Origin: JAICXG01 sp963801255
GTDB lineage: Bacteria > Verrucomicrobiota > Verrucomicrobiia > Chthoniobacterales > UBA10450
NCBI GenBank assembly: GCA_963801255.1
Contig: CAWDEC010000006.1
Location: 682,001 to 746,000, forward strand
Direction of reading: 5' to 3'
Length of the DNA stretch: 64,000 nucleotides
The translations under genes and the position numbers were made by a program. Below, in pieces: positions 24,381-33,488 of this stretch. The first letter of the stretch is position 1; the number at the start of each line of letters is the position of its first letter. A model generated the notes under the pieces. It did not search any database. It was not told the DNA's origin and saw nothing but the letters and a program-made list of their open reading frames with translations.

Positions 24381-25388
24381 ATGATCAAGCACAAAGACCT
24401 GGGCGATTCGGAGAAGCGCGAAGTGATCGTGGTTGGTGGTGGCATCGCCGGACTTTCCGCTGCCATTTATCTCGGACGCGCGGAGCGCGACACCCTCGTC
24501 ATCGACTCCGGACGCTCCATGGCGAAATGGGAACCAGAAGTGCAGAATTATCTCGGCTTCCCGAACGGCGTTGCCGGATCGCAGCTCCTGCGCTACGGAC
24601 GGCGCCAGGCACGGCGCTATCAGGTCGAATTTGCCAACGACGAAGTGAAAAACATCGCGCGCCGCAAAAACGGATTTTTCCTGCGTGGCCGTCGGCGCAC
24701 CTACAGCACTAACCGATTGCTCATCGCTACCGGCATCTTTCATCTGCCTCCTAAGATTCCCGGCGTAAAGGAGTGCCTTGGGCACAGCATGTTTTTTTGC
24801 AAGGATTGTGACGGTTACCGTGTGCGCGGAAAACGCATCGCGATCTGCGGCGCGAACAATGAAGCGGTCGAGTACGCACTCGGCTTGCTCCATTATTCGC
24901 CCTGTATCGTCGTAGCGACCAACGGCGAAAAACCGCGCTGGAGTCAGCGGTACGGACGCCTTTTGCGCAAGTACGAAATCCCGGTGCACCGGGACAAAAT
25001 TACCGGGGTTGAGCATCGCGGGTGTCAGGTGCATGGACTGCGTTTCATGGGGGCGCGTGAGGTGCGGATCGATTACATTTTCACTACCCGCGGCGATATT
25101 TTTTATACCGAGCTGGCGGAATCGTTAGGTGCGCGCCTCGATGCGGACGGTCAGATCGAAGTGGATCAATGCATGCGCACGAGTGTGCCGCGACTTTATG
25201 CCGCGGGCTGCGTTACGCCGGCCAACTGCCAGATGATCATTGCCGCCGGCCAGGGCGCGGCCGCCGCACAGGCGATCAATCGGGATTTGTTCGAGGAAAA
25301 CATCAAGACCGATTCGTTGCGTCGCTTTCGCAAGGTGCAACTGAAGAAGGAAAGGACTGTGCCGGAGGAGGCTCGGCCTAACGACTAA
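24381..25388 (+). CDS. Thioredoxin-reductase-like FAD/NAD(P) disulfide oxidoreductase
   Basis: A 335-residue flavoprotein. The N-terminal FAD motif is VVGGGIAGLSAAIYLGRAER (about 13-32). The redox-active pair is CKDCDGY, a CxxC at the position used by thioredoxin reductases. The second nucleotide motif is weak (IAICGANNEAVEYALGL, lacking the usual GxGxxG/A). The C-terminal FAD motif is LYAAGCVTPANCQMIIAAGQ. It likely passes electrons from NAD(P)H to a thiol partner, but the altered NADPH motif makes the donor uncertain. The start at 24381 follows GAAAAG. It ends in a CCTAACGA site giving Pro-Asn-Asp just before the stop. Confidence 0.85.
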   Translation: MIKHKDLGDSEKREVIVVGGGIAGLSAAIYLGRAERDTLVIDSGRSMAKWEPEVQNYLGFPNGVAGSQLLRYGRRQARRYQVEFANDEVKNIARRKNGFFLRGRRRTYSTNRLLIATGIFHLPPKIPGVKECLGHSMFFCKDCDGYRVRGKRIAICGANNEAVEYALGLLHYSPCIVVATNGEKPRWSQRYGRLLRKYEIPVHRDKITGVEHRGCQVHGLRFMGAREVRIDYIFTTRGDIFYTELAESLGARLDADGQIEVDQCMRTSVPRLYAAGCVTPANCQMIIAAGQGAAAAQAINRDLFEENIKTDSLRRFRKVQLKKERTVPEEARPND

Positions 25389-25422
25389 AGGACTTCCCTT
25401 GGCAAGCTCCTGACTTTCCGAA

Positions 25423-25460
25423 GATCAGCGCTGGCCGGCTACTAAGGAAAAACGCTGATC
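25423..25460. terminator. Inverted repeat between convergent genes
   Basis: GATCAGCG (25423-25430) and CGCTGATC (25453-25460) are an 8-base inverted repeat with a 22-base loop, lying between the stop of the flavoprotein gene and the stop of the convergent peptidase gene. It may be a bidirectional terminator, but there is no clear T-run and the loop is long. Confidence 0.3.
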
Positions 25461-25463
25461 GAG

Positions 25464-26483
25464 TTAGAGGAGAAAGCGGCCGCGCTCCATGACCTGTTCG
25501 CCGTCGAACCAGATATCGAATTCGCGGCCGACGCAGTCGATGTGCGTTTTGGAAATCCAGTTCTGGCCAGTGTGCTCGGCGTAAGGATGGCCAAAGGCAA
25601 TGTGGATTCCGGGGATCTTTTCGTCCTGGAGAATGTTACCGATAATGTGGGTGCAGGCGGTATTGGTCCCGACGGCGAATTCGCCCACTCGGTTGCTGTT
25701 CTCATCCGTGCTTGTGTAGAGACGAAAATCGTCGCGTAGATCCTTGTTTTCCGATTGGAGATTAACGATGCGGTTGTTCTCCACTTCAATCGTCAGGGGA
25801 GTTTCCTTCAGGTCGCCGTAGCGTTCGCAAAGATAATCCCCGACAACGCCATCGACGACGAAGACGCCGTTCGTGTTCATGGGGGAGGTGAAAATTTCGC
25901 CACCGGGCAAATTGCCCCATTTGTCCTTCGTGATAATGCCGCTCGTCTTGAGCCACTTCAGTTTGGGCGAAAGTTCGGCAACAAAATCGGTTCCGTTGCG
26001 CGTCTTACAAGTCACGCGCTCCGCCTTGCGCGCGCGTTCGACCAGCCGCTGGCTCAGCTCGTCGATCTTGAGAAAATCGGCCCGCATTCCTTCCAGCATG
26101 ATCTCGCGACTGATATTCACCATGTGGCCATGGCGAATGTGGTAGTGATTGACGACATCGCTCATCTGCATGCGCGAACCGAGCTCTCCCATCTGGGATT
26201 GCGCAGCAAAGATCGACACCTGCGACGTGGCGAGATCGTCAAGAATGGCCTCGGGCATGAACTTGAGCGGTCGTCGCGCGTGATGCTCGAGCACGAAAAG
26301 ACTGAAATCGCTTCCGATGCGTTCCACTTCTGTCTGCAGGGCGGCAGCAATTTCACGCGTAGCCGCATCCGTGATTATCGTGATGCGTTCGTTAGGCTGA
26401 AGACGCAGGCAGATCTCGACCGCATTACGGGCGCCGGGAAGCAGTTCGGGATCGACAGGATCTTGGTAGAAGCGATCGGGCAT
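25464..26483 (-). CDS. Aminopeptidase, M29-like family
   Basis: A 339-residue metallopeptidase-like protein. Readable family segments are GARNAVEICLRLQPNERITI at the N-terminus, HYHIRHGHMVNIS, the substrate-site stretch GGEIFTSPMNTNGVFVVDG, and the C-terminal FGHPYAEHTGQNWISKTHID with clustered His, Glu and Asp as metal ligands. Shorter than thermophilic aminopeptidase T (about 410) but similar to the leucyl-aminopeptidase-like branch. Cytoplasmic. I chose ATG 26483 (MPDRFYQDPVDPELLPGARN) over one 39 bases upstream. It is 72 bases downstream of the YbdK-like gene on the same strand. Confidence 0.75.
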   Translation of the reverse strand: MPDRFYQDPVDPELLPGARNAVEICLRLQPNERITIITDAATREIAAALQTEVERIGSDFSLFVLEHHARRPLKFMPEAILDDLATSQVSIFAAQSQMGELGSRMQMSDVVNHYHIRHGHMVNISREIMLEGMRADFLKIDELSQRLVERARKAERVTCKTRNGTDFVAELSPKLKWLKTSGIITKDKWGNLPGGEIFTSPMNTNGVFVVDGVVGDYLCERYGDLKETPLTIEVENNRIVNLQSENKDLRDDFRLYTSTDENSNRVGEFAVGTNTACTHIIGNILQDEKIPGIHIAFGHPYAEHTGQNWISKTHIDCVGREFDIWFDGEQVMERGRFLL

Positions 26484-26555
26484 AAAGGTGTCAGGTGTAG
26501 CGTAAAATCGCAGTCCGGGCAATCAGAATAGCACCGCCTGTGCCGGCCGGTTCTC

Positions 26556-27695
26556 TTATGCATTAACCGCGTCCGCCAATTTGAAATTGAGACCTTCGTA
26601 AGTCTCGCTGACGAGATGGTCGACGACGTCATGCATATTGTGCTCGCGTTCCCAAGCGGCAATCTGGCGATCGGCACCTGTGCCGTGGTGCAGGATTTTG
26701 CGCACGTGCTCGATCTCACGTTGGGTCCCGAGTTCGTCGACCTCGGTGCTGATGAACTGCAACAGCTCCTCCATCAAATCAAGAACGGGCACCTCACACT
26801 CCCGTCCGAAATCGATCAACATTCCTTCTAATCCATAGCGCGAGGCGCGCCATCGGTTTTCATCGATAAGACGGCGCCGGTAAACACGGAAAGTTGTGTT
26901 TTGCCAGAGCAACTTGAAGAGCCGGGCTACGATGGCCTGGATCAAGGCCGCCAATGCCATCGTGTCGTCGACACGCGACTGTGCGTCGCAGATACGGACT
27001 TCCAACGTATCGAAGAATGGATGGAGTCGAATGTCCCACCAGATTTTTTTCGGATTATCAATGCAACCCGTTTTGATGAGGAGTTTGGTGAAATCCTCGT
27101 ACTCGGACAAACTTTCAAAGGCATCGGGCATGCCGGTCCGCGGGAAGCGCTCAAAAACTTTGAGCCGATAACCTTTCAAGCCCGTGTTGCGTCCGACCCA
27201 AAACGGCGAATTGGTCGAGAGCGCGTAAAGATGCGGGAGGAAATAACGCATTTGGTTCATGACGTGGATCGCCGTTTCGCGGTCCGGAATTCCCACATGG
27301 ACGTGCAGGCCGAAAATGAGATTCGCGCGCGCCACCTGCTGCATGTCCTTTACGATCGTGGCATAGCGCTCGCCTTCCGTGATGTGCTGGTCGAACCAAT
27401 GGGAGAAGGGATGCGTGCCGGCGGAAGCAATCTTGAGTCCCGCGCGGGCAGCGGTGCGGGCAAGATGTCCGCGCAGAGCAATGACTTGTTCGCGTGCCTT
27501 GTTCATGTCGCCACAAACGTCCGTGCCCAACTCGACGACTGACTGGTGCATCTCCGGCTTGATCTGCTCCTTTAGGGTAACTTTGCCTTCGCCCAGAATC
27601 TCCTGGATGTGAGAACGCAGCTCCCGCGTGACCGGATCGATGATCTGGAATTCTTCCTCGATACCGAGAGTGAAGATGTGATTCGACGTGCTCAT
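26556..27695 (-). CDS. Carboxylate-amine ligase, YbdK/GCS2 family
   Basis: A 379-residue ATP-dependent ligase of the glutamate-cysteine ligase type 2 superfamily. TLGIEEEFQIIDP at the start is the metal-binding motif. SAGTHPFSHW, GLHVHVGIPDRETAI, STNSPFWVGRNTGLKGYR, and DIRLHPFFDTLEVRICDAQS are all typical. E. coli YbdK has weak glutamate-cysteine ligase activity; the true product in this group is uncertain. A mycobacterial EgtA-like role is possible but there is no ergothioneine gene nearby. The peptidase gene follows, which may hint at a gamma-glutamyl or other amide product. Confidence 0.88.
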   Translation of the reverse strand: MSTSNHIFTLGIEEEFQIIDPVTRELRSHIQEILGEGKVTLKEQIKPEMHQSVVELGTDVCGDMNKAREQVIALRGHLARTAARAGLKIASAGTHPFSHWFDQHITEGERYATIVKDMQQVARANLIFGLHVHVGIPDRETAIHVMNQMRYFLPHLYALSTNSPFWVGRNTGLKGYRLKVFERFPRTGMPDAFESLSEYEDFTKLLIKTGCIDNPKKIWWDIRLHPFFDTLEVRICDAQSRVDDTMALAALIQAIVARLFKLLWQNTTFRVYRRRLIDENRWRASRYGLEGMLIDFGRECEVPVLDLMEELLQFISTEVDELGTQREIEHVRKILHHGTGADRQIAAWEREHNMHDVVDHLVSETYEGLNFKLADAVNA

Positions 27696-27843
27696 TGATC
27701 TTTAGGAAGAATCGCCAAGTCGGTGAGCCGCGCAACTGTGGAGAGACACGTGTCTTGGCCGAAGTCATCGGACGGCGGCTGAAGGCTACTTTGGAAAGAC
27801 TATTGCGCCTTCGTTCGAGTTTGGCGTTGGTCCCAGGCAGGCT

Positions 27844-28215
27844 TTACTTTTTCCAATCGAGCGCGCCTTTCTTCAAGGCATAGACATAGCCAACCATGAG
27901 GATCGAAACGAAACTCAACATGCTCCAAAAGATGACGTGGCTATGAACCATGGCATCGCGATAAACCACCGCCCATGGATACATGAAGACAATTTCGAGA
28001 TCGAAAAGAATGAAAAGCATCGCCACGAGATAGAACTTCACGCTGAAGCGCGGTTGCGCTTCTCCCTGCGGCACCATGCCGCACTCGTAGGCCGAATCTT
28101 TCGTGCGGTTGCGCACTCCGGACTTCCCAAGCAAGACGCTTATGGTCAGGGCGCCGACGGCAAATCCAATCGCCACCACAGCCTGGAGAAGGATGGGAAT
28201 GTATTCGCGGATCAT
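27844..28215 (-). CDS. nuoA: NADH-quinone oxidoreductase subunit A, isolated copy
   Basis: A 123-residue membrane subunit of complex I. Three hydrophobic helices are visible (about 5-30, 62-84, 92-113), with the diagnostic loop DSAYECGMVPQGEAQPRFSV containing the conserved Glu-Cys-Gly and FDLEIVFMYPWAV. It normally leads a nuoABCD... operon, but here the downstream gene is the YbdK-like ligase and nuoB is absent. The remaining subunits must be encoded elsewhere, or this is a spare copy. The upstream neighbour is a small winged-helix-like protein gene. Confidence 0.93.
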   Translation of the reverse strand: MIREYIPILLQAVVAIGFAVGALTISVLLGKSGVRNRTKDSAYECGMVPQGEAQPRFSVKFYLVAMLFILFDLEIVFMYPWAVVYRDAMVHSHVIFWSMLSFVSILMVGYVYALKKGALDWKK

Positions 28216-28243
28216 GAGCTCAAACCGCTCCCCGCGACGGCTT

Positions 28244-28564
28244 CTAACGCGAGGTCGTTGCCGCTGGAATGTGACCGTTCGGCGGAATCAGGGCCTTGGC
28301 CAACGCCGAGGGAAGGCCACGATACTTTTTGCCGTTCTTTTTCACCATCCCGCGTGCGACAAGATTTTGCAGTTTCTCGTAGGCGCGTAGACGCAACATT
28401 TCCTCACCCCCGCTAGCCGCATTCCGGGCTCGCAGGTTTTCGTGCAGAATCTCGAAAAGCTGCTTGAATTCGAAGGAAGTGCGCCGGGAGAGAACGGCGA
28501 CCAATTCCTCGGTTACGAGATCTGGCACGCGACGAGAGAATGCATTCTTTTTCAGGATGGCCAT
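28244..28564 (-). CDS. Small basic protein of unknown function, possibly winged helix
   Basis: A 106-residue protein, MAILKKNAFSRRVPDLVTEE..., with helical central part FEFKQLFEILHENLRARNAA and the C-terminal stretch LQNLVARGMVKKNGKKYRGL, which looks like a winged-helix hairpin. It may be a DNA- or ribosome-associated regulator; no family is assigned. ATG 28564 is preferred over one nine bases upstream. It lies 28 bases upstream of nuoA on the same strand. Confidence 0.6.
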   Translation of the reverse strand: MAILKKNAFSRRVPDLVTEELVAVLSRRTSFEFKQLFEILHENLRARNAASGGEEMLRLRAYEKLQNLVARGMVKKNGKKYRGLPSALAKALIPPNGHIPAATTSR

Positions 28565-28682
28565 AGGGCGCAAAAGATAACATATCTTGGTAGAACCGCA
28601 GCTGTTTTCTCGTTTGCGCGAAAAATAACTTCCTCGTGGTGTGCGATTCTGGCGCAGCCGCAGATATCCGCGGGATTTTCGC

Positions 28683-30479
28683 CTAAAACGGGCTCGGACT
28701 TGGACTTGGGCTCGCCAAGGTCGACGAAGGCGAGGTTGTCGGACTGGCTGACAACCCAGGTACTTTTAGTCCTTGGTGAAAATATGCGAGTGAGCCAATT
28801 ATCGCCGCCGCGATGCCGACAGTTGCCTGGCGAAACGTCACCGGGCCAATCGACTCCGTCACGTAGCCATCGTTTTCGTAGCGCTGCGACATCACAATGG
28901 GAGAAAGGTGCCTTGTAATCGCCTCGGGGGGCGGAAACTTTGCCAGATCGACGGTCTTGTTCCAGGCGGGATAAAGTGTCGCGCCCATGGTCAGAAGCGG
29001 GCGAATCGCCGAGTCCAGCCGCTCGTAAAGCAACTTGGTATCGACATAGTTAAAGGCCGACTCACCTCGGGGCACTAGCGCATCCGCATCGCGAAAGGTT
29101 TTGTTTTTCTCGAGGCCATTCGGCGGAATCGCCCCGGTGAGCACTGCTTTCACTGCTCCCTGGTCCAAACCGAGAACGAAGAGCCGATCGTTCAGGGCCA
29201 TCGTCAGGCTAAGTGGCACCAGTCCGTCGAGAATTTGCGCGCTGAAGAAGGTCGAACCGTTTTCCTCTGTTCTAGTCCAGCCTGCGCCAGCGACTTCCAT
29301 AGTTGCGAGTGCATCGGCGATCTTACGTGCGCGGGACGGGTCTTTCACCGGCAGCGCTGCGAGGAACGCCGGCCAATGCGCGTCCTGCGTCCAGATTCCA
29401 CTTGTCTCCGCCTGTTCGCCAAATGTGGCCCGTACTTCATCAGCGGTGATTCCATGCGAGTTCAAGGTTTGGCCGAAGTCTTGAAGCCACGCCATAAGGC
29501 CCTGAGCCGGTCCAGTCGACGGGGCGAGAAAGTTTGGCGGCCAATGCAGTTCTGAAACCGTGTAAAGAAAAGTATCGGTCGTCGCTGCTTTCAGGAGAGG
29601 CTGCGTCAACTTCTCCTTCGATCCCGCCCGCGGCATTTCCAGAAAATCCACCTCGCGCATCTTGCCGTGCTGAAATCCGAATGTGGTTGCGAAGCTGCGC
29701 ACTGATTTCAGGCGTTCCAGCTCAGCCGTGGCGAGCGGCTGTTCCGCCATCGCCAAAAGAAGACTCAGCTTTTGCGCGAACGGCTGAGGATCAACGTAGA
29801 GCAGAGCGTCATAGTCGCTTCCCAGATGTTTGGTCGCTGCTGCGAAATGCGGATTTTCCTCCAGGGAACCGCTCGTTTGTTCGCCGCGGCGACGCGTTCG
29901 GTCGAGCAAAGCCTTCAAGGTCGCAAGATCATTCGAGGCAAAGAACCAGTGATTATGGTAGACGCTCGTGTAAGTGAGGTTACCCACGGCCACCACCTCG
30001 ATCGGATGCTGTTCGTAGACGACCGTCGTATGTTTCGCCCCGCTCGATTTCGGCCACCAATTGGCCTCCCGCTGCGCGATGAATTGCCGAGCTTTCTCCT
30101 CTGTGGTCTCGAAATGAAACCCGCCGATGACCACGGGCTCGTTTTTTTCCAGGGAGGTGAGGGCGAGAAAGAGATGGTTCGAGCCGAGTTGCAGAAATTC
30201 CTCCAGCGTTTGGTGGCTCGATTGATCTTTTGGCAATTGTGCGAGTGGGCGTTGCAGCCAGGCCTGCACCGAAGGCTCCCGCCAGATTTGATAAAGGTCA
30301 CTCTGGTGCCAACGCTCACGCGTGCGCATCGGAGAACTCGCCTGTGCCAGGAGCAGTGTCGACCCAGGCAACAGCTCCGGCACTTTCGCCAACTGGTTCG
30401 CGATCTGAATCCGCAGCGTCACCCAAACCGCAGCTGCCACGACGAGCGCGATCGCTATCAGCGCGAGAAATTTTTTCAT
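28683..30479 (-). CDS. Membrane-anchored DUF3352-like protein
   Basis: A 598-residue protein with an N-terminal membrane anchor (residues 4-25, KKFLALIAIALVVAAAVWV) and a large extracytoplasmic part. Segments such as PGSTLLLAQASSP at the start, DALLYVDPQPFAQ and GDAL-like repeats resemble the DUF3352 proteins of unknown role common in Verrucomicrobiota and cyanobacteria. A second hydrophobic stretch near 555-572 (VGIAAAIIGSLAYFHQG) precedes a Ser/Pro tail (ASPSPSPSPF). Function unknown, probably in the envelope. It is transcribed divergently from the FIST-domain gene. Confidence 0.7.
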   Translation of the reverse strand: MKKFLALIAIALVVAAAVWVTLRIQIANQLAKVPELLPGSTLLLAQASSPMRTRERWHQSDLYQIWREPSVQAWLQRPLAQLPKDQSSHQTLEEFLQLGSNHLFLALTSLEKNEPVVIGGFHFETTEEKARQFIAQREANWWPKSSGAKHTTVVYEQHPIEVVAVGNLTYTSVYHNHWFFASNDLATLKALLDRTRRRGEQTSGSLEENPHFAAATKHLGSDYDALLYVDPQPFAQKLSLLLAMAEQPLATAELERLKSVRSFATTFGFQHGKMREVDFLEMPRAGSKEKLTQPLLKAATTDTFLYTVSELHWPPNFLAPSTGPAQGLMAWLQDFGQTLNSHGITADEVRATFGEQAETSGIWTQDAHWPAFLAALPVKDPSRARKIADALATMEVAGAGWTRTEENGSTFFSAQILDGLVPLSLTMALNDRLFVLGLDQGAVKAVLTGAIPPNGLEKNKTFRDADALVPRGESAFNYVDTKLLYERLDSAIRPLLTMGATLYPAWNKTVDLAKFPPPEAITRHLSPIVMSQRYENDGYVTESIGPVTFRQATVGIAAAIIGSLAYFHQGLKVPGLSASPTTSPSSTLASPSPSPSPF

Positions 30480-30561
30480 CGGCGGAGTCTCGCATCAAAT
30501 CGCGTCGCCGCGAGCCTCGCCGCGCGCTCGACATTTCGCGCGGCATCGACGATCTCCATGC

Positions 30562-31731
30562 ATGAAAAGATGTGCGGGCTCACAGCTCGTTCTCGGCCCA
30601 TTCCACGAGAGCGCTGTCGTGACAGCCGCGGAAGAGGCGCTTGCCAACTGTGGCGGGCAGCCGACCTGTGGTTTTCTTTTTCTCTCCGCCAGCTGGCTAC
30701 CTCAAATTGCTGAAGTTCTGGATCTCGTTAGGCTGCATGGCCGGATTCCACTCCTCGTCGGCGCAGTCGGTGGCGGGCTCATCGGCGTGAAGCGCGAAGC
30801 AGAAGGCGCCGCCGGCATGTCGCTCCTCCTCGTCCGGCTGGAGGAGACAAAGCTTACGCCGGTCGTCATTTCAAACGAACAAATCGAAGAATCGACCGGT
30901 CCGGCCTATTGGCAGATGGAAACCGGACTCAGTCCGGAGGACGTCGATTCCTGGATTGTTTTGGCGAACCCATTTGCGCCTGAGCTGGAACGTTGGCTGG
31001 CAGAATGGAACATAGCTTTCCCCAATACGCCGAGCATTGGCGGGTTGGCCAGCGGGATCAACGGTCCAGGTGAAAACGGTCTCCTCCTTGATGGCAAAAT
31101 GATAGACGCCGCTGCCCTCGCGCTGGCCGTCAAAGGAACGAGGATTCGCACCATCGTTAGTCAGGGCTGCAAGCCGGTGGGTGAACCTTTTACCATTACC
31201 CAGGCGGAAGAAAATCTCGTTTACTCGCTCGGCTCGCGACCGGCTTATCAGGTCCTTAGCGAAACCTTTAACGCTCTTTCCGATAACGAAAAAGAGCGCG
31301 CGCGGGGCAATCTTTTTGCCGGTATCGCTGCTTCCGAATATGTCGCCGAGTTAAAGCGCGGCGATTTTCTTGTCCGGAATTTGTTAGGCGCCGATCCGCA
31401 AACCGGCGCGGTCGCAATCGGTGCGCGCGCCCGGACCGGACAGACGCTTCAATACCAACTACGAGACAAGCGCACCGCGCACACCGACCTGGTCGAGCTG
31501 GCCACCGTGAATGGCTTGCAGGGTTGCGAGCCCTTTGCTTCGCTCATCTTTTCCTGCAACGGTCGCGGGCAACGATTTTTTGGCGCCCCAAATCACGACG
31601 CCGCCACCCTGGCTGAAATCTTCGGCCCGGTTCCAAGCGCCGGCTTCTTTTGCAATGGCGAAATCGGTCCGATCGGTCACGCCAGCTATCTCCACGGCTA
31701 CACCGCCTCCGTAGCGCTATTCTGCGATTAG
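30562..31731 (+). CDS. FIST-domain sensory protein
   Basis: A 389-residue cytoplasmic protein with FIST N (about 25-220: FLFLSASWLPQIAEVLDLV, GAVGGGLIGV, PSIGGLASG) and FIST C (about 230-385: GARARTGQTLQYQLRD, then AGFFCNGEIGPIG and LHGYTASVALF). FIST domains are thought to bind small molecules such as amino acids and often feed histidine kinases or methyl-accepting receptors. No kinase is adjacent, so this is a stand-alone sensor or binding protein. Its last four bases overlap the stop region of the convergent xerD gene. Confidence 0.88.
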   Translation: MKRCAGSQLVLGPFHESAVVTAAEEALANCGGQPTCGFLFLSASWLPQIAEVLDLVRLHGRIPLLVGAVGGGLIGVKREAEGAAGMSLLLVRLEETKLTPVVISNEQIEESTGPAYWQMETGLSPEDVDSWIVLANPFAPELERWLAEWNIAFPNTPSIGGLASGINGPGENGLLLDGKMIDAAALALAVKGTRIRTIVSQGCKPVGEPFTITQAEENLVYSLGSRPAYQVLSETFNALSDNEKERARGNLFAGIAASEYVAELKRGDFLVRNLLGADPQTGAVAIGARARTGQTLQYQLRDKRTAHTDLVELATVNGLQGCEPFASLIFSCNGRGQRFFGAPNHDAATLAEIFGPVPSAGFFCNGEIGPIGHASYLHGYTASVALFCD

Positions 31732-32633
31732 TCCGATCGAATTTTGGCTCGCGGATGATACTTGTGGTGGATCGCCTTCAGCCGCTGCTGATCGACGTGC
31801 GTGTAAACCTGCGTCGTCGAAATGTCGGCGTGCCCGAGCATCTCCTGAATAATGCGCAGATCCGCACCGTTGCCTAACAAATGGGTGGCGAAACTGTGCC
31901 GCAAGAGATGCGGGTAGACATTTGCCTCCAAGCCGGAGCGTCGGGCGATCGCCTTCACAATCTGCCAGATGCGAACCGTCGTTAGGCGGCCGCCACGCAC
32001 GGATAGAAAAACCTCACTTCCGCTCCGGCGCCGGACCAGACGTGGCCGCTCCTCTTCCAGGTAGGCAGCGAGCGCCCCGCAAGCCTTGCGCCCCACCGGC
32101 ACAATCCTTGTCTTGTTGCCTTTTCCAGTCACGCGGACAACGCCGCTCTTCAGATCGAGATTTTCCAGCTTTGCTCCCGCCAGTTCCGAGATGCGAAGCC
32201 CGCTCGCGTAGAGCAATTCCAGCATCGCCTTGTCTCGCAGTCCCAAAGGCGCCTTCATGTCCACGCTTTCGAGCAATTGTTCGACCTGCAACTCATTCAA
32301 GGTCTCCGGTAGATAGCGCTCAATGCGCGGCAGACCTAACGACTCAGTCGGATCCTTGATGACAAAGCCGCGTGCGCCGGCGAAACGAAAGAAAATCTTC
32401 AAAGCCACCACAATGAGTTTGATCGAGGAAGCGGCGAGTCCGCCACGTTTCCGTTCCGCCAGGTATTCACTCACCAGAGGCAGCCCGACCTCCTGCGCCC
32501 GTGTGATCTGCTTTCGTTGCGCGCACCATTGGGCAAATTCCCCTAACGATCGCTGGGTGGAGAGCTGATAATTCTCCGACAAACCGCGCTCGACTGCGAG
32601 GTAGCGAATGAAAGCCTCGATCTCCTCCTCCAT
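31728..32633 (-). CDS. xerD: Site-specific tyrosine recombinase XerD
   Basis: Chromosome-dimer resolution recombinase of 301 residues. The SAM-like N-terminal domain begins MEEEIEAFIRYLAVERGLSE. All catalytic residues are present: Arg147 (ASGLRISEL), Lys at about 171, His242 and Arg245 (HLLRHSFATHLL), His268 (GHAD) and Tyr277 (TTQVYTHV). Length and sequence fit the housekeeping XerD type rather than a phage integrase. I chose ATG 32633, which abuts the divergent UVR-motif gene region. It contains two CCTAACGA sites and one reverse one. Confidence 0.94.
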   Translation of the reverse strand: MEEEIEAFIRYLAVERGLSENYQLSTQRSLGEFAQWCAQRKQITRAQEVGLPLVSEYLAERKRGGLAASSIKLIVVALKIFFRFAGARGFVIKDPTESLGLPRIERYLPETLNELQVEQLLESVDMKAPLGLRDKAMLELLYASGLRISELAGAKLENLDLKSGVVRVTGKGNKTRIVPVGRKACGALAAYLEEERPRLVRRRSGSEVFLSVRGGRLTTVRIWQIVKAIARRSGLEANVYPHLLRHSFATHLLGNGADLRIIQEMLGHADISTTQVYTHVDQQRLKAIHHKYHPRAKIRSD

Positions 32634-32695
32634 TGCGCTCCACGCTATCTGTGCTCGCGTTGACAAAGCAAACGCGGACTCGATTGTTTCCTGCG

Positions 32696-33448
32696 ATGAG
32701 TCTCGACCTAAACAGCCTGCTAAAAGACTGGCCCCATGAACCCGGTGCGATCAAAGTCCGCAAAGTCCCCGGTCTTGACGGCCGAGAAAAGTTACAGCTC
32801 CGGATCGATCTCGGTCTGCTCCAGATGGAGATGGAAGGCCGGCCTGATGGTCAGCGCCCCCACAACTGTGAGTCCTGTCTTGTCTACCATCAACGTCAGG
32901 CGATTCGCGCGGCCCAGCGGGGTGAAGAATATCAGCTCACGGCCGAGCAATGCAGCGAGCTGCAGCAGGAAGGTATTCAATATTATCACCGCTACCTGAG
33001 TCTCTTTCAGCTCGACGAGTTCGAAGGAGTGATCCGCGACACACAACGCAATCTCGATCTCTTCACATTTGTCGACGAACACAGCGACCGCGAAGATGTC
33101 GTCTGGAGCTTCCAGCAGTTTCGGCCCTACGTGCTCATGATGAATACGCGAGCGCGGGTTTCCATTCTGCTCGGAGAAGGAAAATTCACGGAGGCCATTG
33201 GCGAAATCGAAAAGGGTCGGGACCGGATCGTGGAGTTTTTCCAGCAGTCATCCTTTCCGGAATTGGAAGCGAAAAGTTCCGAGATCGCCTTCCTCGACGA
33301 GTGGCTGGAGGAAGTGCGGGCCAAACGTCCGCTGACGAAGCTGGAAGTGATGGAGCGCGAAATGGAACGGGCGATCGCTGGCGAACGTTACGAGCGCGCC
33401 GCGGAACTACGCGACGCTATTCGACAGTTCAAGGGGCGGACGCTCTAA
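32696..33448 (+). CDS. UvrB/UvrC-motif protein
   Basis: A 250-residue cytoplasmic protein. The C-terminal 35 residues contain a UVR motif (EREMERAIAGERYERAAELR), as in McsA and UvrB/UvrC. One N-terminal CxxC pair is visible (HNCESCLVYH). The middle is helical and rich in Gln and aromatic residues. McsA-like proteins work with an arginine kinase McsB and Clp proteases, but neither is next to it, so the partner is unknown. ATG 32696 is chosen because an ATG 63 bases upstream overlaps the divergent xerD start. Confidence 0.75.
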   Translation: MSLDLNSLLKDWPHEPGAIKVRKVPGLDGREKLQLRIDLGLLQMEMEGRPDGQRPHNCESCLVYHQRQAIRAAQRGEEYQLTAEQCSELQQEGIQYYHRYLSLFQLDEFEGVIRDTQRNLDLFTFVDEHSDREDVVWSFQQFRPYVLMMNTRARVSILLGEGKFTEAIGEIEKGRDRIVEFFQQSSFPELEAKSSEIAFLDEWLEEVRAKRPLTKLEVMEREMERAIAGERYERAAELRDAIRQFKGRTL

Positions 33449-33488
33449 GCGGGAGCGATTGTTTCGGGCGGGTCAGCCTAACCTTTCC

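Noticed and set aside
31728..32633. Tyrosine recombinase as a sign of an integrated element
   Set aside because: It matches housekeeping XerD, with no attachment repeats, tRNA or phage genes nearby.
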